Assembly (NCBI GenBank): GCA_024449915.1
Contig: JAMZAV010000629.1
Span: 124,001 to 188,000 of the forward strand
Reading direction: 5' to 3'
DNA: 64,000 bases
Origin: Sweltsa coloradensis
Lineage: Eukaryota > Arthropoda > Insecta > Plecoptera > Chloroperlidae
Of the stretch, positions 45,000 through 57,254 are shown one piece after another. Position 1 is the first letter of the stretch. Every line of letters begins with the position of its first letter. The notes under the pieces were generated by a model, which ran no database searches, was not told the origin of the DNA, and saw nothing but the letters and a program-made list of their open reading frames with translations. Both the position numbers and the translations under genes were made by a program.

Positions 45000-47115
45000 G
45001 CGTCCACGTGCACTCGTTCGATCTTGCTTCAGAAGATTCCTTTTACTGCGGTTGTAAATAATTGAATTGCATAAAATTAACGTTCATAAATTGTTCATTA
45101 CTCATACAAAAATGCAAGTGGCCTTATCAACGCCGATACAATTTATAGATATAGATCTAAAAACATGAAAATCGATACAAACAATCTTTGAAGCTGAAAA
45201 TGATCTTTTGTAAACCTCCTTTCATTATCATGTTTGATCTTCAAATAAGTGTTTATGTTTATGTCTGCTTTTTATCAATATTTAAATCAATATTTCAACC
45301 TTCACAATGAAAAAAAGATTTTTGAGTAAAAGTTGAAGTATCACAAATAAATATTGATAAAGAGCGGTGTTATGTCCAATAAACACTTATTTAAAGAATA
45401 ATACCTGTTCTAGTTTCTTTTATCTAATCCTGTTTGTTATTATAGACCGACATATTTTTAGAGGGGTGATAAGGATTACAATAGTGATCTAGATATCTAT
45501 AGCTCATGATGAGAATGTTGTTATCAAGGTATGGGCTTAAAAAAAATTATAATAAACTCCTGTACACGATACTGATAGGAATTGAATCCATTGAATCCAC
45601 GGTTTAGAAACACAATGCAACAAGAAATAGTTAACTGTTTACTTGTTTAGGTGACGGGGTCGACGGATAAGCTATATGGAATGGCCTACAAGTGAAAATA
45701 TGTAATCGCATATGAGAGAAAGAATAAGCATACCAAGCCTGTCAGAACAGCTTGGATCAAAGATTGGAGATACGCCCCTAATACTTGTTGAGGATTGCAT
45801 GCCAGAGGTGCAACTGCATGTGAGTCATCTTCTTCAGATAAAAAGTGAAATGATGGATAACCAGAAGACGTATTTCCTTGCGTATGTGTGACTTAGCAGA
45901 AATCTTACTTCTATGCTTTACTAAGTGGAGTGTAAGCTAACCAGGCAATTTCTGCAGGTGTAGACCCCTACGTGTGCTAAAGCAGATACCCCATTCCATT
46001 AGAGTGTCTCAAAGTTTCAAATACAAATTCAATGTTTTGTTGAAAGAAGATAAATATTTTCTAAATAAATAAATGATACGTTTGTTGTTGTTTTAATCTA
46101 CAAACAACATAAATATTATTGGAAGAAAATTAAATTATTGCCCGTAAATATTTAATCGTACAGTTCACGTTTTAGGCAACGGTTGTGAAATTACTAATAC
46201 CGTTGAGTGACTAATATATTTAGTCACTCAACGCTAATACGGTAACATTACATTTCTTAATTTCTAGACAGAATTCGATTCTTTTTTTTAATTTCTAGGA
46301 ACTTGTTAGTGTTAATCACTAATCAGTTACACTATTTCGTTTTGTTTTTACTTTTGGTAAGTATAGTAAGTATACCCAAGACTGCAAATAACCACATCTT
46401 GCCAGCTCGTCAGCGTGGCAGAAGTGCGGTCTGGCTTGGAGGCCGGCTAACTGAGACTGCTGAGTCACCCAAGTCGGTAGAAAGAAAGTGGCGGCGACGA
46501 CGACAACTCGGGGTGATTGGAAGGAACCAGGAAAACAACTTGTTCTGATCGACTAGAGAAGAAATACTGAGTCATGATCAGTTAGCGTTGGCGCCTAGGG
46601 CACGTTCTATTGGCGGCCGGCGTCCAGACCATTAGTAAGATACGTAATAGCAAACATATATGTCCATTGTCCATGACTAGGGAGTCCGTTCGCGTTCGGA
46701 TAGCATGAGAATACGATGTCACTCATGAGAGACTTATTTTACAAGTTTTTGTACGTGGTATTAACCTGAACCCAACATGGATTCTATAGACGGATGATAA
46801 AGATAATCTCATTTTATAACATAATTTATAAATAGACTATCCCTATCCCAGCAGATTCATAGCAGTTTTTTTTTGTAGAAAAATCAGTAACAAACATGAT
46901 TTTATTTGGAAGCTTCTCCTGCAGCCAGAAAACCTCCGATTGATATGCAACTCTTCATAAATGTCATGGAAAGTAAAGAAGTAATCATTTTTTGCAATTT
47001 CTTTTCATTTGTCGAAAAATAATTAAATTAAATTGATGTTTATATATATTTTTAAAATCTTCAATTTGAGTAACATACTTCTTTACAATACTCCTACGCC
47101 TGTTGAATATAATAA
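45000..47115. other. Gene-free except a hairpin and a GC-rich island
   Basis: The perfect hairpin at 46201-46233 is listed separately. 46420-46640 is GC-richer (ggccggctaactgagactgc, gtggcggcgacgacgac, attggcggccggcgtcc) with no convincing splice sites. The rest is AT-rich. Confidence 0.35.
46194..46240. repeat. 33-bp perfect hairpin between 7-bp direct repeats
   Basis: CGTTGAGTGACTAA (46201-46214), loop TATAT, exact inverse TTAGTCACTCAACG (46220-46233). CTAATAC flanks it directly on both sides (46194-46200 and 46234-46240). Confidence 0.95.
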
Positions 47116-47120
47116 TAATT

Positions 47121-47300
47121 TTTGTGGGAAGGCTGCCCAGGGTGCAATTCATGTGTTTGTGAAAGGATGTATTCGCAGTAACGACTGAGGAAAACCTCGG
47201 AAAAAACTTGACTCACGATTGCCGGTCTCGACAGGATTTGAACCCGGGACCTCCCGAATCAGAGTCGAGCCAACACTGTCGGCTCGGCCTATTGAAGAGC
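47121..47300 (-). repeat. tRNA-derived SINE (GATTCGGGAGG family)
   Basis: Reverse strand has CTCTGATTCGGGAGGTCCC and GGGTTCAAATCCTGTC, then the reversed AACGACTGAGGAAAACCTCG box. Start gtgggaaggctgcccagggt is shared with 48370. Confidence 0.7.
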
Positions 47301-47399
47301 TAAAACCAATTTTTGTTTGTCATTCGTGCAAGGTTGTATAGGTCTAATATCAATCAGCTGCTAACTGCCTGGAGGTATCTTTACAGAAGTGAAGTGGAT

Positions 47400-47760
47400 A
47401 TATTAGGCGTCGCTCACTCGAGTAAAACGACAACAATTGTTTCTTATCGACTCAACCTGATGAATCAGAGCACCACGAGATGGAGATGACTCAAGAGAGA
47501 TCGGAAGCTGTGGAAGCCGCGGACCAATCATCGACTGCTACGTGACTTGCACCGATACAATACACTACGGACACCGACATCAAGACAAAGAAATTTACAG
47601 CCTGGGCAATCTTTTACAGTGCTATCTTTCTTTGTAACTATACCTTGGACCTCGTAAAAAGCAAATGGGTGCTATAATGTGTATTTAACCTTTCCACCTT
47701 TGAGCCAAAACAATTCTACATTCAAATTTGAATTTGAATTACAATAAATAGTATTTTGGT
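47400..47760 (+). other. Possible old retroelement or transcript 3' end
   Basis: One frame stays open for some 25 codons at a time with protein-like pieces (DESEHHEMEMTQERSEAVEA; another frame gives KLWKPRTNHRLLRDLHRYNT). It ends with AATAAA near 47744 after a hydrophilic AT-rich stretch. I cannot assign it. Confidence 0.15.
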
Positions 47761-48366
47761 ACATTAATTCAGTAACTTTATCTACGCCAAATTACGATGT
47801 TAAATTTAATTTGGGTTTTCCCGTGTGGAAAACTAAACAATATGATGAAATGCCCGAGAACTGTTTTATAGGACAAAATCACCGATTACAAGCATTCGCG
47901 CTAAGGATTATATAGTAAAACGCTGAAAATTTTATACAATTTGAACAATTTACATTTAATTTACAATTTGAATTGAAAATGCACACTTATAAACTTCAAC
48001 CCAAGATTGTATGTGATGCAATAGTAAATCAATAGTTGCAGAGTCCAAATCAACAAAGTCCCGCTCTGCCGTATCCCAGAGCTCCGAGCAACACCTCGCC
48101 TTCTTTCTCTTCAGCTGCGACGCAGAACTCGCATCGCACTAATCAATTCCGTATCAGGCTCAAATTAAATCAATCCACGGTATGATTATCGCATACCCGC
48201 TAATTATGTTTCAATGGCTTCGATTGGAAACCCCCAGCGATTGTCTTTCACTCATTGATATGCAGGAAGTGATGGTGGTCGCGCTTTCATTCAGTTGTTA
48301 ACTGATCGTTGTAGAATGTAGAGTGAACGACAAACCAAGAAGTATATTCTGGAGCACTTATAATGA

Positions 48367-48648
48367 TTTGTGTGGGATGCCTGCCCAGGGTGCAATTCAT
48401 GCCCGTCTTCAGGTGTCTAGGTAAAGGTATATTGCGAATAGGACAATTGTGAAGGGACGTCCGAGGTCTGTTTTAAGAGGAATCAAATCAATCCCTTTCA
48501 TTCGCATTAACGACTGAGGAAAACCTCGGAAAAAAACTTCAGTAAGGATTGCCGGTCTCGACTTGATTTGAACCCGAAACCTCCCGAATCATAGTCGCGC
48601 GCCTTACCCTCGAACCAACACTGTCAGTTAGCTAGACATTGTCCTGAA
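48367..48648 (-). repeat. tRNA-derived SINE, longest copy of its family
   Basis: Contains ctgcccagggtgcaattcat, TATTGCGAATAGGACAATT, CGACTGAGGAAAACCTCGG and the tRNA-like part in reverse (CTATGATTCGGGAGG, GGGTTCAAATC). It includes the GTTGGTTCGAGGGTAAGGC A-box-like start at 48598-48620. Confidence 0.75.
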
Positions 48649-49214
48649 GTTTAGTTTTCTTGTTTAGTAAATCCTCCTTGGTTTAACTCTGTGACGTTTG
48701 ATTTTCGTCAAATGTTTGTACAGGCCAAAGCGAAAAACTTTTGACTTCTTCTATGGTAAAAGATTTTCCTATTCAACATAATTTTGTTTGAACAGAATAA
48801 ATCAACAAAAAAAAATACCAAAATAATTAGAACTTACTTTGTATCAATTAATCTTTTTTTCGTTTGAACGGCTTTGCACCTCACATCTGAAATAAAAGAA
48901 AATATTCAAATAATTTATTGTAAAAGAGCACAATATTATGAGAAACTTACAATGTAGGGACAATATGATCCCGAAATATATTTCATCCCTTGCGTAGAGC
49001 TAGCGAAAGTCAACATTTTGTTTTTACAATAATTGTAATTACCGTAGTTTCTATGTGCATTGTATTAATATGATTGAAATGTAACCAAACTAACAGAATT
49101 TCTTAAATGTACGTGACTTTTCAACCAACGACGAAGTACCTCAATCTTAAATTCTAAATAAATATTTTGTTAACTAACAGTGAAAAAGTCCAATGATTTA
49201 TTTTTATAACCCCA

Positions 49215-49400
49215 ATCTTATGTTATAGGTAACTACAACTTTTATGTGGGAAGAGGAAATAGTAATGGGCGTGGCATTGCGAAACGCATTTGGAAAAAGG
49301 TAAAACAAGAAAAGTGGTGGGAAGAAAATAAATTTCGGAAATACTGATGAAGACAGAGACAATATGAGTGAAGCGTCAGGCAATGATGGCATGGCACGAC
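49215..49400 (+). mobile_element. LINE 3' end fragment, plus oriented
   Basis: In reverse it reads ccatgccatcattgcctgac then gcttcactcatattgtctc, related to 41866-41995 and 33247-33375. A KKWWEEN-type peptide in the plus frame fits the Trp-rich tail of such RTs. Confidence 0.45.
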
Positions 49401-50194
49401 TGATATACCCACTTCCAACTTCAGTGTTGGAAAACGAGTGACATATTAATATTATAAATAATGTTAAAATAGTGATGTGGTAAATCCATGATTTGTATCT
49501 TCAAACACAACATTTTCGCATGTTAGTTCTAAAACATTGTGTCTAGAGCTTCACCAAGGTTGTCCTGAAGCTACTACAGACTCTCCAAGTTAATGTTCTT
49601 AGCGACTATTAAACTCTTACGACCAGAGAGCTACAAGCCTCACGTGTTGGCGACTAGATCGGCGTCCTCAGCTCAACAATAGCCACACGTGCCACAGCTT
49701 GCAGTTGAAGGAGTGGCTGCTATTTGACACACCACTGCTTTGCTGGAGTTAGCATAAATATTTAGGCCATATGGTATTAACCATATAGGCACGTGCTGTC
49801 TGGGACTGCCCGGGCCAGGGCTAAGATCCTTCTACGCCAGAACATACGCATAAGCTGGTATGCAACATGAAGGCTGGACGCGTGCCCGGGATTGCCTGGG
49901 TCTTCAGGGGGCAAGAAAAAAAATTAAACAATTGGTTATTGAAACGTAGGCTAAGTCAATGCCATTTAAAAGTGTTTTTCCCAACTTATTGTAAAAATGC
50001 TAGCACAAAAGACGGGTTCGCTAGGGGGGCGGGGGGCTTAACCAACCCTAGCAAAAAAGCAAATACATACCAATTGATAGTTACCAAATTACAACAATTA
50101 ATATCAAATAATACTTGAAACAATCATTTAATTAAAAATTAACATTTCACACGAAGAAATTATACCACTCTTGGCATCATTTTAAATCAATAAA

Positions 50195-50260
50195 CAGTTT
50201 GCCAATATATCATTTGGCCGAATTATTCAACAATTCATATCACTTGACATCAATTTCATT
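50195..50260 (-). repeat. Inverted relative of the 26741 duplication
   Basis: The reverse complement has gtcaagtgatatgaattgtt, gaataattcggcc and atatattggcaaac, matching 26733-26800. So the 90-bp unit belongs to a dispersed element. Confidence 0.6.
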
Positions 50261-50937
50261 TTCAGTCAACTGATGTCGTGTTAATGAAATTGTTTCACAT
50301 TTTAGGCCTGTTGATATCATTTGGAAATCAATTGGCCTTCAACTGCCTTTTATGCCAGTGGTTGAACTGACTAAGGCACATCGTGTCAATGATGGCGAAG
50401 TGCATTTAACTATATTTCGTTCAAAGCTACTTCATGAACACTTTTCCAGTCACGTTGATGGATGAGTGTAATTGGCAAATCTCTCTGGTCGCTGCCTTCA
50501 TATTTTATTTTTTTTTAAACGAAGAAGTTTCATGAGAAATATTTATTTCATTGTATTTCATTGTATTTCATTGTATCCAAAATGGCATGTCAAATTTGAG
50601 AGGTTTCCTGGAATCTCTCAAATTTTCATCAAAAACGTATAGTAGCCAGACCACTTCTTTTACATAGTCAAAATACGATTTTCATGACATATATTTTATC
50701 GGTTGTACCCCCCAGCCTGATTCGTGGCAGGTCTAAGTTCAAACTTCAAACCTGTCTATGCTCCCTTGAACATGTCTTCAAGATCGGAGTAGCCACTATA
50801 GTCAGTATATACAATATAAACAATAAATAAACAATAACAAACCAACAAAACACATAAACAATAAACAAACAAATCAAAATACATTAAAAATATAGGTAAA
50901 CAGCAAATAAGCAATGTATTTATTTTTTGTCCAAAAA

Positions 50938-51150
50938 ACATTTTTTGGTACTTGTTCATTAACGGCACCCCCCGAAAAGTGGAAAGTACGTTAGTGGGGT
51001 TGGGGCGGGGGGAGGGGGGCGCCAAACGCCGTGGGGAGAGCATGAAGTGCGTTGACGTAGTCAGCTAGCCTCCCCCCCTCCCCAACCCCACTAACCTACT
51101 TTCCTTTTTGGGGGGGTCCCTCCCAATAATGAACAAGTACCCATTTTTTT
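50938..51150. mobile_element. 210-bp imperfect palindrome (foldback element)
   Basis: The left arm ggtacttgttcattaacggc, then ccccccg, gtggaaagtacgttagtggg and gttggggcggggggaggg, is mirrored by the right arm 51069-51150 (ccctccccaaccccactaac, tactttcc, tgaacaagtaccc) with small indels. The centre is about 50 bp. Arms of about 80 bp fit a foldback or MITE-type element. Confidence 0.85.
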
Positions 51151-51299
51151 TCTTTCAACTTTGAAATCAAATTTTGTGCTCACTACACAGTATCCAACAA
51201 TTCACCGCGTTGTTCCTCTTGGTACCAGTCTCCGCGCCCCCCTAGGCTCGCGAACCATGGGAGTGTCTCTCCTAGCACAACCAAATCACCGCCGCGCTC

Positions 51300-51420
51300 T
51301 TACTGTTGTCCTGTTATCCGCGCATAAACAAGCAGCGTCAGGGTCAACGACTGACGTTCACTTGTTTGGCCTTGAACATCCGCCCATCAGTCTTGCTGGA
51401 GTGACGTCATAGCCGTAAGG
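51300..51420 (-). promoter_or_regulatory. CpG-rich island with consensus CRE
   Basis: TGACGTCA at 51402-51409 is a perfect CRE (CREB/ATF site). Reading minus from it, a GC-rich segment leads to a donor-like GACAACA|GTAAGA at 51304/51303. A further alternative promoter and leader exon is possible. A plus-strand 83-codon ORF over the island is unconvincing. Confidence 0.3.
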
Positions 51421-51454
51421 TGCGCGCACCGAGACACGCGGAAGTCTTGGATAC

Positions 51455-51570
51455 CTGGCTCGAATTGAATTGAATTGAATCGAATCGAATGAAATCGAAT
51501 CGAATTGAATTTAGTTGAATTAAATGGATTTGGATTTAATTGAGTTGAATTGAATTGAATTCAATTGTCA
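51455..51570. repeat. Degenerate GAATT pentanucleotide repeat
   Basis: Runs of gaattgaattgaat, cgaatcgaat and similar, interrupted near 51510-51540. Confidence 0.85.
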
Positions 51571-51959
51571 GCTGCAGCTGTTGTAGAATCCTAAGTGAAA
51601 TGAGATCAGAAGGTGTTTGGAGGATATGGATTTAAATTTGGATGAAAAAATGATGGGGGAAAATTATGAAAAATGAGTGTGAAGCAATTAAGGGGTATTA
51701 AGTCTTGATACTTTTCATACTTTTACAAATTGCCACCATGTAAACAACATTCCCAAGATCGGATTTTATATTATTCGTGAATAGGAAACAAAATCGAATT
51801 GATTTGTTCAGTGGTAGCTCTTGCGAAAGTGCAACACTCGGAAATTTAATTTCGCACACTTAATTTTGATTCATTTTATTTTCACAAAACTATTGTGTAA
51901 TGTTGGCCTTCTACGTACCAATGATCATTGCTATAATATCTAATTCCACATAGGTGTTG

Positions 51960-52112
51960 AAATATAATTATTTTGAAATGTGATAAACACAGTTTATTTT
52001 TAATTTTATTATTTTGTGTGAGTAATTTATGTAATCTTAGTTTTATTTGTTGGCCTCCTTTGTAAATCAGTTTTTATATTTGATTAAGGCAGACGATATA
52101 ATTATAAATGAA
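51960..52112 (+). mobile_element. Diverged LINE-like 3' fragment
   Basis: TTTATTTGTTGGCCTCCTTT, GTAAATCAGTTTTTATATTT and GACGATATAATTATAAATG line up with the final third of 22060-22292. Confidence 0.4.
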
Positions 52113-52589
52113 TGACGATGCCAATATGTGTTATTTCTAGAGACGTACATGTACATAGCATTTTCAAGTGTCATTTTATTTTTAAAAAATTGGATCTATT
52201 TTTTGGCCACCTTTAAAGACTTGTCTATGAAGTTTTTTCATATTTTTATTTTGAAATTATGTCATCAAGGATTGAATTAATATCAACTGAATAAAAATGT
52301 GTTAAAAAAATTATAGATACTATGAAAAATAAAATAAAATAGTGCTTTGTAGCATCTATTCACAAAACGCTATTTTTCTATCTCTAGTTTTATCCCTTCT
52401 CTCTTCTGTTTGAGGCCATGCAGCAGCAGGCAGGGAGCAATCCAAATCAATCAGATCACTACTTGAAAGCTCTACTCGCCCCGGCCAGACAAGGTGGTTC
52501 TGTTACTTGTTGAACCGAATCCTATTGCCGGAGTACGTGAAATCTCACTCGCACTCTCAGACCACTCTGGGCCATCAAAGTCCAACTCG

Positions 52590-52860
52590 CAACCTTCTCG
52601 TGGTTTGGCCCGTGATTAGGGGAGTTTATCTCCCTAAAACTAATGGCGAGCTCTGGGTCGTCGTCGGGGAACTTTCCCCTTCCCTTTGACTACCTCCCCG
52701 ACGGCGACGACAATGACGAACACTGACGGGTGATGACACAGACGAAGACGACCACGACGTGGGGGAACCCCTCCCCTCCCCATACGCTTGTGGCTGGCTC
52801 TGACCAGCACAGGCCTGCCCACCCCGCGTCCCCCGCGTCTCCCCTAACGTTCCACCCCTT
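52590..52860 (-). repeat. GTCATCGTC-family repeat, minus copy
   Basis: Contains the family's blocks in reverse: ggcgagctctgg, gacggcgacgacaatgacga and gtggctggctctgaccagca. Compare 30780-31065 and 58380-58665. Confidence 0.75.
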
Positions 52861-53104
52861 GAAAAGAAGTATACATGGTGGTAGCTCACATCGTATAAAA
52901 ATTGTTTTATCTTGGAGGCGCGAATAATCTTAGCTGTTTAAAGCGCCCTAAAACTACTGATACTAATACTAATACTAATACTAATATTGGACCAATGTGC
53001 GCTCGGGTCGGGTATTGTAAATACGTCCGTTATAATACTGCATGTTAAAATTGATATTGAATTTTACTTGAGATGTACCGATATCTCACATAATTTTCTT
53101 TCAA

Positions 53105-53344
53105 TTGTATGGATATACATTGAATGGCATTTTGTATTTGGGCTATAAATTAAAAAAATTGTCTGGACCGGCACCTCCACCAATTAAGTATGTCAATTAT
53201 GGACCGGCACCTCCACCAATAATGTATGTATATCCTGGACCGGCACCTCCACCAATAAAGTATGAAAATCCTGGGCCGGTCCCTCCAACATCCCCCCAAA
53301 ATATATTTTTTGTTAATCGAAAATTGGGTGGATACCTTTTTTGA
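53105..53344 (+). CDS. 79-codon ORF with GPAPPPIKY dodecapeptide repeats
   Basis: Three exact-length 36-bp units at 53165, 53201 and 53237 encode GPAPPPIKYVNY, GPAPPPIMYVYP and GPAPPPIKYENP, and a fourth starts GPVPP. The substitutions between units are partly silent or conservative at the DNA level, and the frame stays open from the ATG to a TGA after GGYLF. It has no signal peptide. It could be a fragment of a secreted Pro/Tyr-rich structural protein, or just a minisatellite whose period is a multiple of three. The reverse strand also stays open for 69 codons. Confidence 0.25.
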   Translation: MYGYTLNGILYLGYKLKKLSGPAPPPIKYVNYGPAPPPIMYVYPGPAPPPIKYENPGPVPPTSPQNIFFVNRKLGGYLF

Positions 53345-53612
53345 CTATCGGATCGGCCCTCAAGTACCCTACCCCGACCCGAAAGTGTGGATATCCCGCA
53401 GACCACTATAGCTGTTTCATTTTGTACTATATCGGCTCAATACTATAGATTGTGATTTATAGTCGGAGAACACTAAAAATCAAATTAAAAAGGCTAGCCT
53501 TGCCCACTGACCTTAAAGGTCGCCGAATGAATTCTGTAAAACCCATGTTGATGAGCAACGTCAACAAACAACGCATTTCGATCGGAGGTCGTGTTCGGTT
53601 TATATCGTGTGC

Positions 53613-53650
53613 ACAGACGGACGGACGGACGGACGGACAGACAGACAAAA
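53613..53650. repeat. (GGAC)n/(AGAC)n microsatellite
   Basis: cagacggacggacggacgga then cagacagacagac, within a dispersed repeat whose other parts (ctgaccttaaaggtcgcc, tcggaggtcgtgttcgg) are not repeated here. Confidence 0.85.
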
Positions 53651-54079
53651 AGTGATGCATATTGGAAAGCTTCTCTCTCTATTAGATATCAACTTTGACT
53701 TTATATCAAACCTCAAATAGTGAGGGGTTTCTCTACTTCTATAAATAATAGCAAATTAAGTCATATATAAAGGTGCACTTAAAATCAATAAAATCGCGTT
53801 TTTTAATTCAAAAGGTTCTAATACGTAATGTCAACGTGTTTTTAGTAAACTTAGCATATTGCAGTGCGTTCAAAAACGTATATTCATCGATTTAGCAACA
53901 AAGACCATAACTCTCATGCCACTCATGTAAGTCCTTTGAATTATAGTTAAGCAATAAAATAAATACAAAAATACCATCCATTGAGGTCACTGGGTGTTTT
54001 CGTTTTCTATCAGTGTATCGGCTATCGAGCTGAGCCGGCGTTATCCTACATAGTAACTGGTTGATGAAACAAATCATCA

Positions 54080-55800
54080 ATGAAAGTCTTGAGCTTCGTG
54101 AGAACTAGAATAAATTAGATTGCAAACCTGGTCAGGAAGAACGGACCTGACTTGGGACTTGTCATGTGGTTTTACTCGGACTATTGCGGTTCTGTTCTGG
54201 ATGAACAAATCTGCTATAATTTTGGGAACATTTAAAAATAGATTAATATTACTTGTGAAACTTGTTACAACATAAAAGTATGGCATATGGGAGGTATGCT
54301 CGCTTTTAGAGCTAATGTTTATGATTTGAGGAATGTATTCTTCAACTTTTCTAGTACTCGCGCAATCATTGGCCGGATTTATGAAGGGTCGCTTCGCTTT
54401 TCATTGGCTGGGGTTCAAGGTTAAGTATCTAAGAGCTAGCGAGATAAAATATGTTTAACTTTTTAAACCTTGGACCTTAACCTTAGGGAAGTGTTGTGAA
54501 CACTAAAGTAAGAAACTTGTTTTAATTTAGTTAAATGTGAAACCTTAGCTCTAAGGAAAATATGTAGACCAATCTTAAAAGCTTTTCAAAGTGAATGGAA
54601 CTTGTAAAATTGTTAGGCCTAATTGGATTCTTCTTATTGTCTGGTTACTGTACTGGTCTGGTTCTATAACCCAAAGGTTCTATTGTCGCAGTCTCTGAAC
54701 GAATAGATGTAGGAAATGTGTCTGGCGTATTCCAGGAACTCTGGCTCCGAATAACCTACCGAAAGAAGACAAACAAAGGTGGACCACTATTGAGCGACAT
54801 GAGATTGCTTTGCTCCTGTAGGAAGCTGATTCGGTTCTCTCTAGCAGCAGAGTGGTTTCCTACATTTGCTAACACAGTTTAGTCTAAAATTAGATTGTTG
54901 TGTTTTGAGTTGCAGGACTGAACTTGTTTCCTCAGCCAATTTAGTTTTTGAGCAACGAAATGTCACAAATCGTATGTATTTGATAGAATGGTGTCATATT
55001 TTAAAATATTCAAGCATTGCACTTGGTAGGTCGTCAATTCGATACCATCGCACCCACGCATTGACAATCATAATTCCATAAAATTTATTTGCTATGTATA
55101 TATCTTGACATCTGCTGTCAATTTGTTAAAACTAATTGACATGGTTTTCGAACGTTGATTTCATCCAACGTACGGATGTTGGAATTACCACTCTACGTCA
55201 AACATAAGCAAACTATACTTGTTTACGATAATGTCATCCTCTTCCATCCGGATTGAGTGCTCTTTCTCGCAAGGAACATATTTTTATATTTAGTTTTCTC
55301 TTACGGGAAACAAAATGGTTTGTTTTCTATTAAAAACAAACGTATCTTTAAAATAAAAAGAGCTCATACAAAAAGTATACGTTTTACATGTTAAAAATGT
55401 GTTCTGAGTAGAAAGAGCACATAATTCTATAATGAATAACATTATTATAATAAAATTTATATCGATTGATTATGTTAGTAATTACGAGAATAAAAATAGA
55501 TACTGTGTAATGTGTTTCTTTTGAAGGTAGAATGGTTAGATTTAGATAGGGCAGTGATAAAGTCACAATGAAATTGACGCAATTAAACAGTCACATAATC
55601 TTTAATGAAAGTCGCATATTATTAGGCTGTCATCGTTTCTAATAATGACCTAAATTGATTGAAATTCCTGAATTGAAAGTTCGAACACGCTCAGCCACGA
55701 ACGTGACTTGGAACGAGAGGAACATAATTGAAAACTAGAACAACGAAATTTTCGTGTGAGTATTTATTTTAAGATTGTATTCGCTTTCTCACTCTCGCCT
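54080..55800. other. Gene-free stretch
   Basis: AT-rich. ORFs of 60-71 codons show nothing recognisable. No repeat boundary seen. Confidence 0.4.
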
Positions 55801-55825
55801 CGCTACAACAAGATATTTAGCATGG

Positions 55826-55855
55826 TCTCTCTCTCTCTCTCTATCTCTCTCCTCC

Positions 55856-55948
<93 letters not shown>
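55826..55948. repeat. (CT)n microsatellite
   Basis: About 120 bp of CT/TC with a few interruptions. The Leu/Ser-repeat ORFs here are artefacts. As GAGA on the other strand it could bind GAGA factor. Confidence 0.97.
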
Positions 55949-55950
<2 letters not shown>

Positions 55951-56506
55951 TGTCATACAAAGTACACGATAAGAAAATAAAATTTATGAAAAAAAGTACT
56001 ATGTTAATTTAAGAAACCAGTGTATAAAATAAAATTGTTGACAGCTAATGCAAATTAAATTAATTTGTCCTACCGGTCTCCACATAATTCAACATAAACA
56101 ATGACGATGAATGATGTTATATACCGGTATATGTATGTTATGTAGGCTATATGTTATATAGTGCATTATATAAAAAATGATTACCTCCTTTACATGTTCT
56201 GGTTTTTAACTGTAATGTATATTATAATGTATATACATGATATGCTTTAATCTTGGTAAATAACAAAATTTAAAATAATTTGTTTTCGTTCTTTCCATAT
56301 TATGAGACAAACTATAGATTAATTACGGGTGTGATGATATCGTTGACAAGATATGTGAGAATTATTTGACAGGACAGAATTTCAACATCCACTTTTTGCC
56401 ACAAGAAATGTTTTAAATACCTGAGACTGGATTTAAACCAACGAACTTCCTAATAAATGCTACCTAATCGTTATAAACCATCAGATGTGCACTCAGAATG
56501 TGTTTC

Positions 56507-56507
56507 T

Positions 56508-56594
<87 letters not shown>

Positions 56595-56615
56595 CTTATT
56601 TATTATTATTATTAT
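56507..56615. repeat. (TTTA)n microsatellite
   Basis: About 22 TTTA units, then a few TTA units. The FIYL-repeat ORF is an artefact. Confidence 0.97.
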
Positions 56616-57032
56616 TCAATGATCATGTGTACAATCATTAGGAATATCACAACGAGCTTAGTCTTTAAACACAGAATTGTGTGTGATATCCCTAAATAGT
56701 AAATATAATTAAATTGATATTAAAGTACGTAATTAAAATCAACAATATGAGAGTTCCTATGCGTCACTGGGCCCGACTGATATTTAGCTGTGCTAGTGTC
56801 TTATGCTAACTAACACGAGGCTGGGCCAGTCAGGCACCTCACACAAACCTTGTGTGATGTGCATTAACAAGAGAAAACTTACTAAATTATGCGATACGTT
56901 ATGTTCGTTGCACTTTATTGGCAACGTACATAATATCACCCGGATGTTGTGAAAAGTCACCGATCCCTTGGTATAACTATGAACTTACAATAGTTACTGG
57001 TATAACCATTAACCAATGGTATAACTAAGTCC

Positions 57033-57254
57033 AGTAGCTTATCCAAGGGGAGCGGGTATGAGGTTTACCCCTCCCCCCCCCCACGCACTTTCCATTAAAA
57101 AACGTCAAATATGAGGAAAATGCTAACATTTTCTTGCTATTATATGATTCTAAAACGTGTTTAGAAATCGCCTTCGCCAAAAAGGCCTCCAGCGGCTGTT
57201 TCATGTTTGGCATGTTGACCCCCCCCCCCATTGTACATTCCTGGATACGCCACT
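57033..57254. mobile_element. Complete hAT-like miniature element, about 222 bp
   Basis: The left end reads CAGTAGCTTATCCAAGGGGA and the inverse of the right end CAGTGGCGTATCCAGGAATG, a clear inverted pair. The flanks TAACTAAG and TAACTAAC may be an 8-bp target duplication with one mismatch and a 2-base offset, as expected for hAT elements. It has internal C runs. It is non-autonomous. Confidence 0.75.

Noticed and set aside
55756..55980. Leu/Ser-repeat ORFs
   Set aside because: Pure translation of the CT microsatellite.
56457..56699. FIYL-repeat ORF
   Set aside because: Pure translation of the TTTA microsatellite.
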